From Bryobacterales bacterium (GTDB taxonomy: Bacteria; Acidobacteriota; Terriglobia; Bryobacterales; UBA6623), in NCBI GenBank assembly GCA_022823865.1, contig JAJEHF010000019.1:1-44525 (forward strand): a stretch of 44,525 nt of DNA, in the 5' to 3' direction. This document shows positions 1 to 8,141 of the stretch, in pieces. The first letter of the stretch is position 1. Each line of letters opens with the position of its first letter. The position numbers were made by a program, and so were the translations under genes. Below the pieces are notes generated by a model. The model did no database searches, was not told the DNA's origin, and was given only the letters and a program-made list of their open reading frames with translations.

Positions 1-597
1 CCCCCTGCCGGGCGCTGCGAAGAGCGGTCCAGCGCCCTTCGCGCAGGCCCTTGCAACTCCAGCGACAGGCTGCCCTAGTTGCACGAGCAACGATCCGGTC
101 CCATCAGACGAGTCACGTATCGACAAAAAAATGTACCTGCGAACCAGAACCCTCATTACAGTCTGAAAGGGAAATGTTGTGATAGAATCGTGCCACTAGG
201 ATTTCTCATTCGTGTGCGCACGCGTGGACCCCGCCGAAAGGCACAACGGCAAGAGCCATCGCCGTGAATCCCAGAAGTTTCAAGAAGAACCCTTGTCTAG
301 TTAAGGTCCGGCTGTATTCGAAGCGTAGTCCGGAGTGGGGTCCCGTGCGGAAATCGAGTCCACTACGCTGCTCGGCCCGGGCCGCCCCTGTCGGCGCAGC
401 ACGCCGCAGCAATGTGATTCCGTCGGGCCGTGTGTGCTCACGCCGGGGCCGCGTCGACGAGGGGCGAGGCCCTTCAGCGACAGCTTGGGCAGGCGTGCAA
501 TCCGGAAGGTTCGGCGGGCAGCGCGATGGCCTCTTGCCCTCGCAATCTCGGCACGCAGGCCGGCGCGGGGTCATCAGGGTCCGGGAAGGGGTTTGAG
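1..597. other. Leading non-coding stretch
   Basis: I see no convincing gene here. The short open frames have no ribosome site and no recognisable product. A perfect 8-base inverted repeat (GGGCGCTG at 10-17, CAGCGCCC at 30-37, 12-base loop) could end a transcript that enters from outside the window, but no T-run follows it. The open frame of the next gene extends upstream to 430, but that extension looks like spurious GC-rich coding. Confidence 0.5.
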
Positions 598-1791
598 ATG
601 AGCCTGCCTTCCGAGCCGAATCCAATGCCGACGTGCTACGCCGAAGGTTTTAGGAAGGCATCCGAAATCGATCCAGACATCGCTTCCAATTACATCACGC
701 ACACAACAATCGGGGATCCTGAAGCTGATGCCTTAATCGAGGAATTATCGACACTCGATCGAAGTTTATCAACACAATATATCAATGCCGCAATGGATCG
801 ACAAGAAGATGAGTTAGTTGGTGCACCATCGATTGTAAGGGATTTTTTCGCAGGTGCAAGTGTGGTGCCGGATTGGGTTGATTTCGAGTCATTCATTCCA
901 GGGATAAAGATGTTTCATCGAAATTCAAAGATTGTTTTAGCCGGATTCGTCGGTGGTGTCTTGGTCGAAGGTTTTTCGACAAACATAAGCAAATCATTCT
1001 TCATTACTGGGCGCGTTCGTGACACAGGCGTCAGGCGACTGAAGCAGAATAACCGACACATGGTCGAGATTTTTATGCCCGGTGGTTTACTGCGGGATGG
1101 TGACGGATGGAAGCTCTCTGTCCGTGTGCGACTGATCCATGCACAAGTTAGGCACCTCTTGAAGCACTCTGATGATTGGGAAACTGAGTCATGGGGAGAG
1201 CCTGTAAGTTCAGCGCACGTCGGCTATTCGATCACTGCGTTTTCCGCGCGATTACTGGAACACATGAAGAGTCTGGGGGCGAGATTTACGGAGGAAGAAG
1301 CGCGGAGTTTTCTGGAAATTTGGCGCTATTCTGGCTTACTGATGGGCATTCCCGAGACGATCCTATTTCGAGATATGGAAGAGGCACTGAAGATCTTCGA
1401 AGTTGGCTATTGCTGTGAGCCAGACCCAGATGAGGATTCGATCGCGATGGCTAATTCTCTTGTCAATTCTGCCCCATTGGTGGCCGGAATAACAGACCCG
1501 AAAGATCGTCGTGACCTGTCGACATACGTCTACAGCGTATCGCGCGCACTCATCGGTAACGAACTCGCTGACGCTCTGATGTACCCGTCCCAATCGACCT
1601 TTGGCGTGCTGCCTTGGTTTCGCTTGCAGGGCCACTACAATAGGCTCGTGGGCAAGCTCTTCCCGGGATTCGTCCAGAACAACAACTACACCAACTTCAC
1701 GGGCCTGATGGACGTATCAGAGTTCGACGAGGAAGGCATCAGCTACAGACTGCCCGACCATGTACACGCGGAACGCTCTACGCCGTGGTGA
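598..1791 (+). CDS. MpaB-type oxygenase (DUF2236 family)
   Basis: The product (397 residues from ATG 598) belongs to the DUF2236/MpaB family, heme-dependent oxygenases related to fungal MpaB and to rubber-cleaving latex-clearing protein. The diagnostic R-x-R-L-x-H stretch is at about residues 176-181 (RVRLIHAQVRHLL). It is followed by the family's long helical region with a Gly-Leu-Leu-Met-Gly-Ile-Pro-Glu stretch. No signal peptide is visible. I chose ATG 598 because the upstream extension is Gly/Ala/Arg-rich shadow sequence, while family similarity is evident downstream. The substrate cannot be deduced. Codons in roughly the first half (about 660-1080) are much richer in A and T (ATT, AAT, TTA) than anywhere else in the window, which suggests foreign origin. 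It is followed by a hairpin and a separate promoter, so it is probably monocistronic. Confidence 0.85.
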   Translation: MSLPSEPNPMPTCYAEGFRKASEIDPDIASNYITHTTIGDPEADALIEELSTLDRSLSTQYINAAMDRQEDELVGAPSIVRDFFAGASVVPDWVDFESFIPGIKMFHRNSKIVLAGFVGGVLVEGFSTNISKSFFITGRVRDTGVRRLKQNNRHMVEIFMPGGLLRDGDGWKLSVRVRLIHAQVRHLLKHSDDWETESWGEPVSSAHVGYSITAFSARLLEHMKSLGARFTEEEARSFLEIWRYSGLLMGIPETILFRDMEEALKIFEVGYCCEPDPDEDSIAMANSLVNSAPLVAGITDPKDRRDLSTYVYSVSRALIGNELADALMYPSQSTFGVLPWFRLQGHYNRLVGKLFPGFVQNNNYTNFTGLMDVSEFDEEGISYRLPDHVHAERSTPW

Positions 1792-1919
1792 GGTCGTATC
1801 GACGGCGGCCGGAAATCCAGCCCTCGGTTAGTGTCGGTGCGGTTGCGACCGCAGTCCGGCTGGCATGGTCGCCGCTTCGAAGATTCCCCGAGCCGTACGA
1901 CGCGTCGCTGCGCGCCGGG

Positions 1920-1955
1920 GCTCGCTCAGGCGAGCGGGGTCTGGCGCACTATAAT
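1920..1955 (+). promoter_or_regulatory. Hairpin and -10 box before Gfo/Idh/MocA gene
   Basis: GCTCGC (1920-1925) and GCGAGC (1930-1935) form a perfect 6-base stem with a TCAG loop. A perfect TATAAT lies at 1950-1955, 20 bases before the GTG start at 1970. I see no good -35 element at the expected distance. The hairpin may overlap a regulator site or end the upstream transcript. Confidence 0.45.
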
Positions 1956-1969
1956 CCGCAAGAGATAGA

Positions 1970-3202
1970 GTGAGTCGCTACGTTTCGGAAACGCCGGTGC
2001 TGCTGATAGGGGCCGGCATGATCGCTCACGACCAGATCCTCCCCGCGCTCCTGCAAATGCGGCGCGAGGGTGCGGTCGGCGAAGTAACCGTCTGTTCCCA
2101 GCGCAACAGCTCGGTTGAGGCGCTGGCGCAGGCCCCCATGCTCCGGCGCGCCTTTCCGGACGTCGATTTCCGGGCGGCGCTAGATCCGACAGCTTCATCG
2201 GACGAGCCGCGGCCTGAGCACTATCGGTCGCTGCTCGCGGAGCTGCCCGAGCGCAGCGTGGTCGTGGTAGCGGTGCCGGATCAACTACATCGAAGAGTGG
2301 TGCTGGACGCGCTGTGCGCCAGCCAGCACGTCTGCTGCGTCAAGCCACTCGTGCTGCGGGTTGCAGACTCGCTCGAGATCGAGCGCGAGGCGCGCGCGCG
2401 CGGGCTACTGGTGGGCGTGGAATACCACAAGCGCTTCGACCCGCGGAGCATCATGGCGCGAGACCGCTATCGCAGCGGCCAGTTCGGCGAGTTCAAGCTC
2501 GGGACGGCGCGCCTGATGGAGAAATGGCATTACCGTGACTCGAATTTTCAGAACTGGTTCGCCGCTGACGCCACCGACTCCTTCGTGTACATCGGCTGCC
2601 ACTACGTGGACTTGGTGCACTTCGTCACCGGATTGTTGCCCACAGCCGTCTCGGTCTATGGAATTCTCGACGAGCTGCCGAACGGTGACCGAGGGTACTT
2701 GTGGACCGACGCGCGCGTGTTGTGGGAGAACGGCGCCTGCTTGAATGTCCAGAACTCGTTGAGCTTTCCCGATGCCGCGCCGGGGCCGAACACCCAGGGC
2801 ATGACCCTGTACTGCACGGGAAGCGGCAGGGGAGCCCTGCTAGAGCACTCGGACCAGTATCGAGGCATTGCTTACAGCTTCGGCGAGGCGGCGTCCGGAC
2901 CTGGCGGGACGCAGTATGCGGAGCCAAGCCCCGACTATTTCCTGTACCAAGACCTCGGCGGGCCGGGGCTTGTGCCGACCGGCTACGGCGTGCGTTCGGT
3001 CAGGCACATCGTGGAAGAAGCCATACGCGTTGAGCGCGAGGCTGATTCGGAAGACCGGAGAAGAGCCATCATCGCCGCGATCGAATCTGCGGGGATATTA
3101 GCTACCCCTTCGAACAGCAGGTACAACGAGGCAGTCTGCGAGGCTGCGAGGGAGTCGATTGCGGACGGCGGCCGGTTGGTTGCGGTCCCGCGGTCTGAAT
3201 GA
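1970..3202 (+). CDS. Gfo/Idh/MocA family oxidoreductase (cytosolic)
   Basis: A 410-residue NAD(P)-dependent oxidoreductase of the Gfo/Idh/MocA fold. The N-terminal Rossmann motif G-A-G-M-I-A is near residues 14-19, and a second segment (VVVAVPDQLH) at about residue 100 is typical of the family. The usual E-K-P catalytic segment reads V-K-P here (VKPLVLRVADSLEIE), so the Glu is replaced while the Lys remains. The next motif, GVEYHKRFDP, is normal. Start is GTG 1970; translation may begin close to the transcript end set by the TATAAT at 1950. Unlike the other family members in this window it has no Tat signal, so it should act in the cytoplasm. Substrate unknown, probably a cyclic polyol or sugar. 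It stands alone, with no clear operon partner. Confidence 0.85.
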   Translation: MSRYVSETPVLLIGAGMIAHDQILPALLQMRREGAVGEVTVCSQRNSSVEALAQAPMLRRAFPDVDFRAALDPTASSDEPRPEHYRSLLAELPERSVVVVAVPDQLHRRVVLDALCASQHVCCVKPLVLRVADSLEIEREARARGLLVGVEYHKRFDPRSIMARDRYRSGQFGEFKLGTARLMEKWHYRDSNFQNWFAADATDSFVYIGCHYVDLVHFVTGLLPTAVSVYGILDELPNGDRGYLWTDARVLWENGACLNVQNSLSFPDAAPGPNTQGMTLYCTGSGRGALLEHSDQYRGIAYSFGEAASGPGGTQYAEPSPDYFLYQDLGGPGLVPTGYGVRSVRHIVEEAIRVEREADSEDRRRAIIAAIESAGILATPSNSRYNEAVCEAARESIADGGRLVAVPRSE

Positions 3203-3608
3203 CGCCGCCGGTCCGCTCGAACTGCCCGCCGATAGGCGGTTCGATCGACTTCGAAGAGGGAGTCTGCCCCCGGGGCACTGGAAATTTGGCATGCGGGTGT
3301 CATTCGCTCACTCGACTCCTGAGATTCGGATGCGAGAGTGCGGGTCGCTCCTAGCCGGCTCGTCAGCTCCGTCTTTGCGGCATAGATGAGCGACGCTCCG
3401 CGGGCGCCTCGGAGCGTATGCCCGCTGGCCGTGCACGACACTGGGTTGGCAGCGTGGGACACAATGAGGACTGAGTTGTTCAAGCAATCGAGTCTGTTTC
3501 TGCATCAAGTACCTCGCGGGGCTCGTGTTACGCTTCCGTGGAAACTCGGCCAGCCGCACGCATTCATCGACGGCGGGTTTGCGGAGCGATGGCAGGGAGG
3601 AGTTCGAA
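3203..3608. other. Intergenic stretch, no gene seen
   Basis: Open frames cross this region on both strands, but none has a plausible start or product; the plus-strand frame from 3386 is a shadow running into the next gene. The only functional element I recognise is the purine-rich ribosome site just before 3609. Confidence 0.5.
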
Positions 3609-4268
3609 ATGAGAGACGCAGTTATCAAGAACATCATGCTGTCCGCAACGCTGTGCGTTGTCACGGCGTCGTCGGCGGAGCTCCCTGCGGAGCTGGAAGA
3701 CGTTGCCAGAACGGTGGCGTCCGCACAGCGCGTAGATATGGATTCGCCGGTCTTGACCGGCACAGAAGACCTCGATGTCGACACTGTCCGGCAACGCTAT
3801 GGCGTGCATGGCGAGCTGGCAGTGCCCGGCTACGACACTGCCCAGGGAATCTTGGATCTCATCGCCGGCACCTCTACGGGGGCTTCGAGACTGACGTCGC
3901 TCGAGATTGGCCTGGCAGCTCTTGAGTACAACTGGTTCGTAGCTACCTTAGTCGGAGACGAAACGCTGTCCAGCGAACTCGCGGGCGAGATCCGGTCGCT
4001 GCTGGCGGTCTATGACACGATGGCCGACGACCTCGTCAGCCCGACCATCCTGACTCCGTTCGCAAGCGTGTTCTACCCGAGGATTGAAGCCGGCCAACTC
4101 GTGATGTCGCTCAGGAGGATGGCCGGGTCTGCCATATTTCGCATGCACATACCGCAAGTTGTCGATCCCGAGGGATACTTGCGCCAGCGAATGAACGCGA
4201 CCTATGCCAGGCTCACGAACACAGCGGACCTGATTATGGATGCTGCAGAGGCATATAGCCTCTATTAG
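3609..4268 (+). CDS. Secreted protein of unknown function
   Basis: I do not recognise the family. ATG 3609 is preceded at a good distance by AGGGAGGAG, a strong ribosome site, which favours it over the longer frame starting at 3525. The 219-residue product begins with a short basic and hydrophobic segment ending in A-S-S-A, consistent with a weak signal peptide cleaved near residue 22. The mature part is acidic, largely helical by composition, with few cysteines and no metal-binding or catalytic motif I can name. It is not obviously linked to its neighbours: the preceding intergenic region is 400 bases and the next genes are a toxin-antitoxin pair. It is most likely a periplasmic protein. Confidence 0.6.
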   Translation: MRDAVIKNIMLSATLCVVTASSAELPAELEDVARTVASAQRVDMDSPVLTGTEDLDVDTVRQRYGVHGELAVPGYDTAQGILDLIAGTSTGASRLTSLEIGLAALEYNWFVATLVGDETLSSELAGEIRSLLAVYDTMADDLVSPTILTPFASVFYPRIEAGQLVMSLRRMAGSAIFRMHIPQVVDPEGYLRQRMNATYARLTNTADLIMDAAEAYSLY

Positions 4269-4397
4269 CCAGCCGGAGTGTTTCGCGGATCCGGGCGGGA
4301 CGCGAAGAGCCGGGTACGCGACTTGGACAGATCCTGATCCGTCAGGCTGTGGGCGGGCAGGTGACCACTGGCAATGCCCGCTGGCCTCGATAGCAAT

Positions 4398-4415
4398 CTG
4401 ATGTGCTAACATCAG
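4398..4415 (+). promoter_or_regulatory. Palindromic operator/-10 region of vapBC
   Basis: CTGATGT (4398-4404) and ACATCAG (4409-4415) form a perfect inverted repeat around GCTA, ending only 4 bases before the vapB ATG at 4420. It contains a -10-like TAACAT (4407-4412), and no Shine-Dalgarno lies between it and the start, so the transcript may be leaderless. VapB-type antitoxins commonly autorepress through palindromes in this position; that this is such an operator is inference. Confidence 0.6.
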
Positions 4416-4419
4416 ATGC

Positions 4420-4662
4420 ATGCGCACCACCATCAATCTCGACGATGATGTCCTGCTCGCCGCCAGAGGCTTGGCGCGTCGCAACCGGACCAGCATCGGA
4501 GCAGTGGTCTCGGAACTGGCCCGGAAGGGATTGAACGGTGATTCGTACAGTGGCGCGGAAGATGCGAACGCCAATTTCTACGGCTTCCGCCCGCTGCCGA
4601 AACGCGGCAGGCCCGTCACTAACGACTTGATCGATCAGCTTCGTGACGAGGGCCCGTATTAG
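4420..4662 (+). CDS. Antitoxin, ribbon-helix-helix VapB type
   Basis: An 80-residue antitoxin. The N-terminus MRTTINLDDDVLLAARGLA is the classic ribbon-helix-helix DNA-binding pattern (beta strand, then helix with L-A-R), followed by TSIGAVVSELARKGL as the second helix. The C-terminal half, after about residue 45, is less ordered and ends acidic; by analogy it wraps around the toxin and blocks its active site. It lies 17 bases before the toxin gene and shares a transcript with it. The palindrome at 4398-4415 sits exactly where an autoregulatory operator is expected. No Shine-Dalgarno is visible, so leaderless translation is plausible. Confidence 0.85.
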   Translation: MRTTINLDDDVLLAARGLARRNRTSIGAVVSELARKGLNGDSYSGAEDANANFYGFRPLPKRGRPVTNDLIDQLRDEGPY

Positions 4663-4679
4663 TCCGGCGTGATCTCTCC

Positions 4680-5108
4680 ATGCGTGCGTTGCTAGACATC
4701 AATTGCCTCTTGGCCCTTCTCGACCGCGACCACATACACCACGAGCAGGCTAGGCGCTGGTTCGAGCAGGAAGTCCGGCACGGTTGGGCATCATGCGCCA
4801 CAACCCAGAACGGCTGCGTTCGTATCCTGTCTCAGCCGAGCTATCCAAGCCCGGTCGCGCTTCGGAGGGCGCTCCAGTTGGTTTCCTACGCAACTTCCTC
4901 CCCGCACCACGAATACTGGAGCAGCGGAATATCCATTCTTGACGAGACGATTTTCGATCGTTCTCGCATTCATGGCCATAGGCAGGTCACGGATGCCTAC
5001 TTGTTGGGTCTCGCGGCTCAGCACGGCGGCCGCCTTGTCACCTTCGACCAAACGATTGCCCTATCGGCCGTAAAGACGGCGAGTTCCAACAACCTCGTAG
5101 TGCTGTGA
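4680..5108 (+). CDS. Toxin, PIN-domain ribonuclease VapC type
   Basis: A 142-residue PIN-domain protein, predicted Mg-dependent endoribonuclease toxin neutralised by the upstream antitoxin. The first acidic site is Asp6 in LLDINCLLALLDRDH; the TTQNGCVRIL segment (about residues 39-48) corresponds to the second conserved region, where many relatives also carry T-Q-N-G; and TDAYLLGLAAQHGGRLVTFD (about 102-121) supplies the last two Asp residues. All core acidic positions and the full length are present, so the toxin looks functional. It starts at ATG 4680, 17 bases after vapB, in the same operon. The target RNA cannot be predicted. Confidence 0.88.
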   Translation: MRALLDINCLLALLDRDHIHHEQARRWFEQEVRHGWASCATTQNGCVRILSQPSYPSPVALRRALQLVSYATSSPHHEYWSSGISILDETIFDRSRIHGHRQVTDAYLLGLAAQHGGRLVTFDQTIALSAVKTASSNNLVVL

Positions 5109-5422
5109 GGAGCATTTTCTGCGAGTAGGCCTTTAGGCCGGTCGTATCAAGGCCCTCGCTTGACGAGGTTGACCGTGCTGCAATCGCGACGCGGGCGCCG
5201 CTGTCGCCTGGCAGGTTTGTCTGGATAAAGCCCACGCCCGTTCCCGTCTCGCGGTATTCGGGGGGCGGGGCCTCCGGAAAGCCTCCGCTGATCGGCCAAG
5301 TTTCTGCCGATTTAGGCTTGCCACGCGCCGCACGCATCGCTACACTGCCAGTGCCGTAGCGGTGCCTCCCAAGGCTTCAGGCTTGGAGGACCGCCTATAA
5401 CCGGACGAGGAGGGCGAATCTT
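5109..5422. other. Intergenic stretch before the exported E1 operon
   Basis: No gene is seen between the VapC toxin and the E1 alpha gene. The last 60 bases hold a hairpin, a -10-like box and a very strong ribosome site (GAGGAGGG at 5407-5414). I found no match to a TPP riboswitch signature. Confidence 0.5.
5365..5401 (+). promoter_or_regulatory. Hairpin plus -10-like box upstream of E1 alpha
   Basis: CCTC/CAAG (5365-5368, 5370-5373) pairs with CTTG/GAGG (5382-5389), giving an 8-base-pair stem with one bulged C and an 8-base loop. Immediately after it lies TATAAC (5396-5401), a 5/6 match to the -10 consensus. The stem would cover the -35 region, so it may be a regulator site. Function is inferred from position only. 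Confidence 0.4.
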
Positions 5423-6730
5423 ATGAAAGATCGCATCGGCAGGGTCGACCGGCGCACCTTGCTCAAGACTATGAGCGCCGCCGGTGCAACCGCGACTGTC
5501 ATCACGGCGTGTGGCGAGCAGTCCGCGAGCGCGCGGGGCGTGACTGGCGCGGAGTTTGACAAGACCGTTCGGCTCGCCACAGCCGGTCCGGGCGGAAGCA
5601 ATGCTTGGAAGCCGGGCTACGCCCTGGATTTCTTGCCTCCCGAGGATATGCCCACACGAGGCGAGGACTCGTCAGTCCTTGCCAGCGAGCCCAAGGAGAA
5701 GCTGCTCGAGTTCTATCGCTTGATGAGCACGAGCCGAAAGTGGGAGACCACCATGAAGGATCTCTTCCTTGCCGGCGAGGACGGGCTCTACGGAGCCTTT
5801 CACACCTATGTCGGCGAGGAGGCCGTTGCGGTGGGCGTCATCGGGGCCCTGAACGAGGACGACTACATCGCCAGCACACATCGCGGGCACGGGCACCTGA
5901 TCGCCAAGGGCGGCGACCTGAATCGGATGTCGGCCGAGATCTTCTTCAAGGAGTCGGGCTACAACAAGGGCTACGGCGGCTCGATGCACATCACCGACAT
6001 GTCCAAGGGGATCATGGGCATGAACGGCATCGTCGGGGCCAGCTTCTACATGGCTGCAGGGGCAGCCCTGCGCGGCATGATTCGCGGCACCAAGCAGGTC
6101 GCGGTTGCGTTCTTCGGGGACGGCGCGGCGGCTTCTCCCTACTACTTCAGCGCGGTGCGGAGTTGCAAGAACCTTGACATTCCCGTGATCTTCGTCAACG
6201 AGAACAACTTCCAGTACATGGCCATCCCGGTGGCCGACACCGCGCCGACGAAGTATATCTCCGACTACACGAAGGGCCTCGACCTGCCGCACCACCTGGT
6301 GGACGGCAACAGCGTAGCAGCGGTCTACAACGCCACCAAGAAGGCCGTCGAATGGGCGCAAGCCGGCAAGGGACCAAGCGTGATCGAGGCGCTGACCTAC
6401 CGCTGGTACGACCACAGCGGCTTCGCTGGGGCGCGGCTTGGGCAAGAGGGCGCGGTCGGCCTTCCCTATCGCACGGACGACGAAGTGCGCGGCTGGATGA
6501 CCCGCGACCCGCTACCGCGTTACAAGCGCTGGCTGCTGGCCAAGGGCCTCGCAGAGGAGGGCGAACTCGCCAAGATCGAGGAGGATGCGCAGTCGGCCGT
6601 GGATGCCTCGGTGGAATTCGCGCGCAACGGCGCCGATCCGGATCCGGCCGCCGGCGTGCTTAACACACACGCAGAAGGGGCTGTCCTGGCCAGCCAGTTC
6701 TACAACCGCAAGGGCGCGGTCGCAACCTAG
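5423..6730 (+). CDS. TPP-dependent dehydrogenase E1 alpha with Tat/lipoprotein signal
   Basis: A 435-residue alpha subunit of the pyruvate/2-oxoacid/acetoin dehydrogenase E1 family, which uses thiamine diphosphate to decarboxylate a 2-oxoacid or cleave acetoin. The TPP-binding signature is clear: GDG at residues 232-234 and the closing NN at 261-262 (FVNENNFQY); the STHRGHGH and GYGGSMH segments are also typical. The striking feature is the N-terminus. R10-R11-T-L-L-K is followed by a hydrophobic Ala/Thr stretch and ITAC-G with Cys30, that is, a twin-arginine signal with a lipobox, and the protein is about 65 residues longer than cytosolic E1 alpha chains. Export as a lipoprotein is therefore predicted. 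The start is fixed by GAGGAGGG at 5407-5414. E1 beta follows after 18 bases. No E2 or E3 gene is nearby. Substrate is unknown. Confidence 0.88.
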   Translation: MKDRIGRVDRRTLLKTMSAAGATATVITACGEQSASARGVTGAEFDKTVRLATAGPGGSNAWKPGYALDFLPPEDMPTRGEDSSVLASEPKEKLLEFYRLMSTSRKWETTMKDLFLAGEDGLYGAFHTYVGEEAVAVGVIGALNEDDYIASTHRGHGHLIAKGGDLNRMSAEIFFKESGYNKGYGGSMHITDMSKGIMGMNGIVGASFYMAAGAALRGMIRGTKQVAVAFFGDGAAASPYYFSAVRSCKNLDIPVIFVNENNFQYMAIPVADTAPTKYISDYTKGLDLPHHLVDGNSVAAVYNATKKAVEWAQAGKGPSVIEALTYRWYDHSGFAGARLGQEGAVGLPYRTDDEVRGWMTRDPLPRYKRWLLAKGLAEEGELAKIEEDAQSAVDASVEFARNGADPDPAAGVLNTHAEGAVLASQFYNRKGAVAT

Positions 6731-6748
6731 CGAAGAGGAGGAAGCACC

Positions 6749-7732
6749 ATGGCCAAGAAGTCGTACTACTACGCCCAGCTCGAGGCGGTTGCACAAGAAA
6801 TGCGGGCAGACCCGGACATGGTCTACTACTACGAGTACCAGAAGCCCACCACGATCGGTCCGGACGGGAAAGTCTTCGATCTGGTCGGCGAGTTCGGTGA
6901 CCTGCGGACCTCTGGCCGCGGCTGGCCCATCGACGAATCGTGGATCGCGGGCGTCGCCATCGGCATGGCCGCAGCGGGATCGAAGGCCATCGCTCGATTG
7001 CCCTCGATGGCGCAGATCTTTGCCATCGAGTACGTATACAACCAAGCCGGCAAACTCCGCTCGATGACGGGTGGCCAGGCGAGCATGCCGTTCGTTCTCT
7101 GGGTGGATGGCGCGGGGCGCCGTCGCGGCAGCGCCGGGCAGCATACCGACGTCGGGGCGGAGGCGATGTTCGCAAACCTGCCGGGCGTCAAGGTCGTCGC
7201 ACCGAGCAATGCCTACGATGCCAAGGGACTGTTGATCTCGGCCATCCGGGATCCAGACCCGGTCGTCTACCTGGACTACCCGGAAGTCAAGTCAGGCAGC
7301 CAGCCGGACGTTCCTGACGAGGCCTACGAGCTGCCTCTCGGCGAGGCTGTGGTCCGCAACAAGGGCAGTCATCTCACTCTGGTCGCTTGGGCGCCCGCGA
7401 CCGTGGATGCCGGGCGTGCCGTCGCCCAGCTGGCCAAGACGGGGATCAGCGTCGAGTTCATCGATCCCCGGTCTCTGAAGCCGCTGGACGTGGACACCAT
7501 CGTGACCTCGGCGCGCAAGACGAGACGTCTGCTAGTGGTCGAGCACGGGCACTATACGGCGGGCTTTGGTGCCCATGTCGTCGCCGAGGTGGCACAGGCG
7601 CTGCCCGGGGTCAAGACGCGCCGCATCGCATTCCCAGACGTGCCGGGGCCCGGTGCGGCCGGCATGATGTCTTGGTTGCGTCCCGATGCGCCCAAGATCG
7701 TGGATGCCGCGAAGCAGCTCGTGCGCGCCTGA
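6749..7732 (+). CDS. TPP-dependent dehydrogenase E1 beta subunit
   Basis: A 327-residue beta subunit of the same E1 enzyme, of normal family length. The N-terminal pyrimidine-binding domain includes GEFGDLRTSGRGWPIDES, FAIEYVYNQAGKLR and VDGAGRRRGSAGQHTD. The C-terminal transketolase-C domain starts near residue 195 and includes GISVEFIDPRSLKPLD and VVEHGHYTAGFG, a close match to the usual segment of pyruvate dehydrogenase E1 beta. There is no signal peptide. If the alpha subunit is exported by Tat, beta could cross the membrane already folded onto it, as is known for other two-subunit Tat substrates; this is inference. A GAAGAGGAGG ribosome site precedes ATG 6749, 18 bases after the alpha gene, so the two are co-translated. 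Confidence 0.9.
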   Translation: MAKKSYYYAQLEAVAQEMRADPDMVYYYEYQKPTTIGPDGKVFDLVGEFGDLRTSGRGWPIDESWIAGVAIGMAAAGSKAIARLPSMAQIFAIEYVYNQAGKLRSMTGGQASMPFVLWVDGAGRRRGSAGQHTDVGAEAMFANLPGVKVVAPSNAYDAKGLLISAIRDPDPVVYLDYPEVKSGSQPDVPDEAYELPLGEAVVRNKGSHLTLVAWAPATVDAGRAVAQLAKTGISVEFIDPRSLKPLDVDTIVTSARKTRRLLVVEHGHYTAGFGAHVVAEVAQALPGVKTRRIAFPDVPGPGAAGMMSWLRPDAPKIVDAAKQLVRA

Positions 7733-7817
7733 AGCGGAACGGGCAGGGCAGTGCGGTAGCCGGGGCCTCTGGCGAGCGCTATGCTCTTGATTCGGCGAAG
7801 TCGTCTGCTTCGCCGCG

Positions 7818-8141
7818 TTGGATTCGGGACCGGACTTGACAACAGAACCAGCAGCCGAAGCCGTTTGCCCGCGTTGTCAGGCTGCCATGGTAGCCAAGAC
7901 CATGCGCACCGCTATCTGGCAGGGAGACCGCGTGGCCATAGTAGAAGATATCCCTGCGCTGGTCTGCGGCAAGTGCAGCGAGCAGTTCTACGACGAGCCA
8001 GTCAGCGACGCTCTTAGGCGGCTTGCGGAGGATGGCTTTCCAGCCCACGCGGCAACCTCCGAGATTGTGGTGCCGGTCTTCTCTCTCAAAGACAGAATCC
8101 AGAAACCCAAGCAGATGCCAGAGGACGTGTATGTCGATTGA
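7818..8141 (+). CDS. YgiT-type zinc finger protein
   Basis: A 107-residue protein with two Cys pairs, C-P-R-C (about residues 17-20) and C-G-K-C (about 51-54), separated by a strand-rich segment with a conserved Trp and Pro. This is the YgiT-type zinc-finger layout, as in the N-terminal domain of the MqsA antitoxin. There is no MqsR toxin gene beside it and no C-terminal helix-turn-helix. It lies 85 bases after E1 beta, and its last 11 bases overlap the next gene, so it is translationally linked to the cytochromes. Its start could instead be the TTG at 7836. Role unknown: possibly a small zinc-bound regulator, or a free antitoxin-like domain. Confidence 0.7.
   Translation: MDSGPDLTTEPAAEAVCPRCQAAMVAKTMRTAIWQGDRVAIVEDIPALVCGKCSEQFYDEPVSDALRRLAEDGFPAHAATSEIVVPVFSLKDRIQKPKQMPEDVYVD

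Noticed and set aside
1..60. Rho-independent terminator from the 8-base repeat at 10-37
   Set aside because: There is no T-run after the stem and the loop is 12 bases, so I left it as a note rather than a feature.
3386..3925. A 179-codon plus-strand frame before the secreted protein gene
   Set aside because: It runs out of frame into a gene with a strong ribosome site and has Arg-rich, low-complexity content.
5109..5422. TPP riboswitch upstream of the TPP enzyme
   Set aside because: I looked for the conserved thi-box segments and did not see them; only a simple hairpin is present, and E1 genes are not usual targets.
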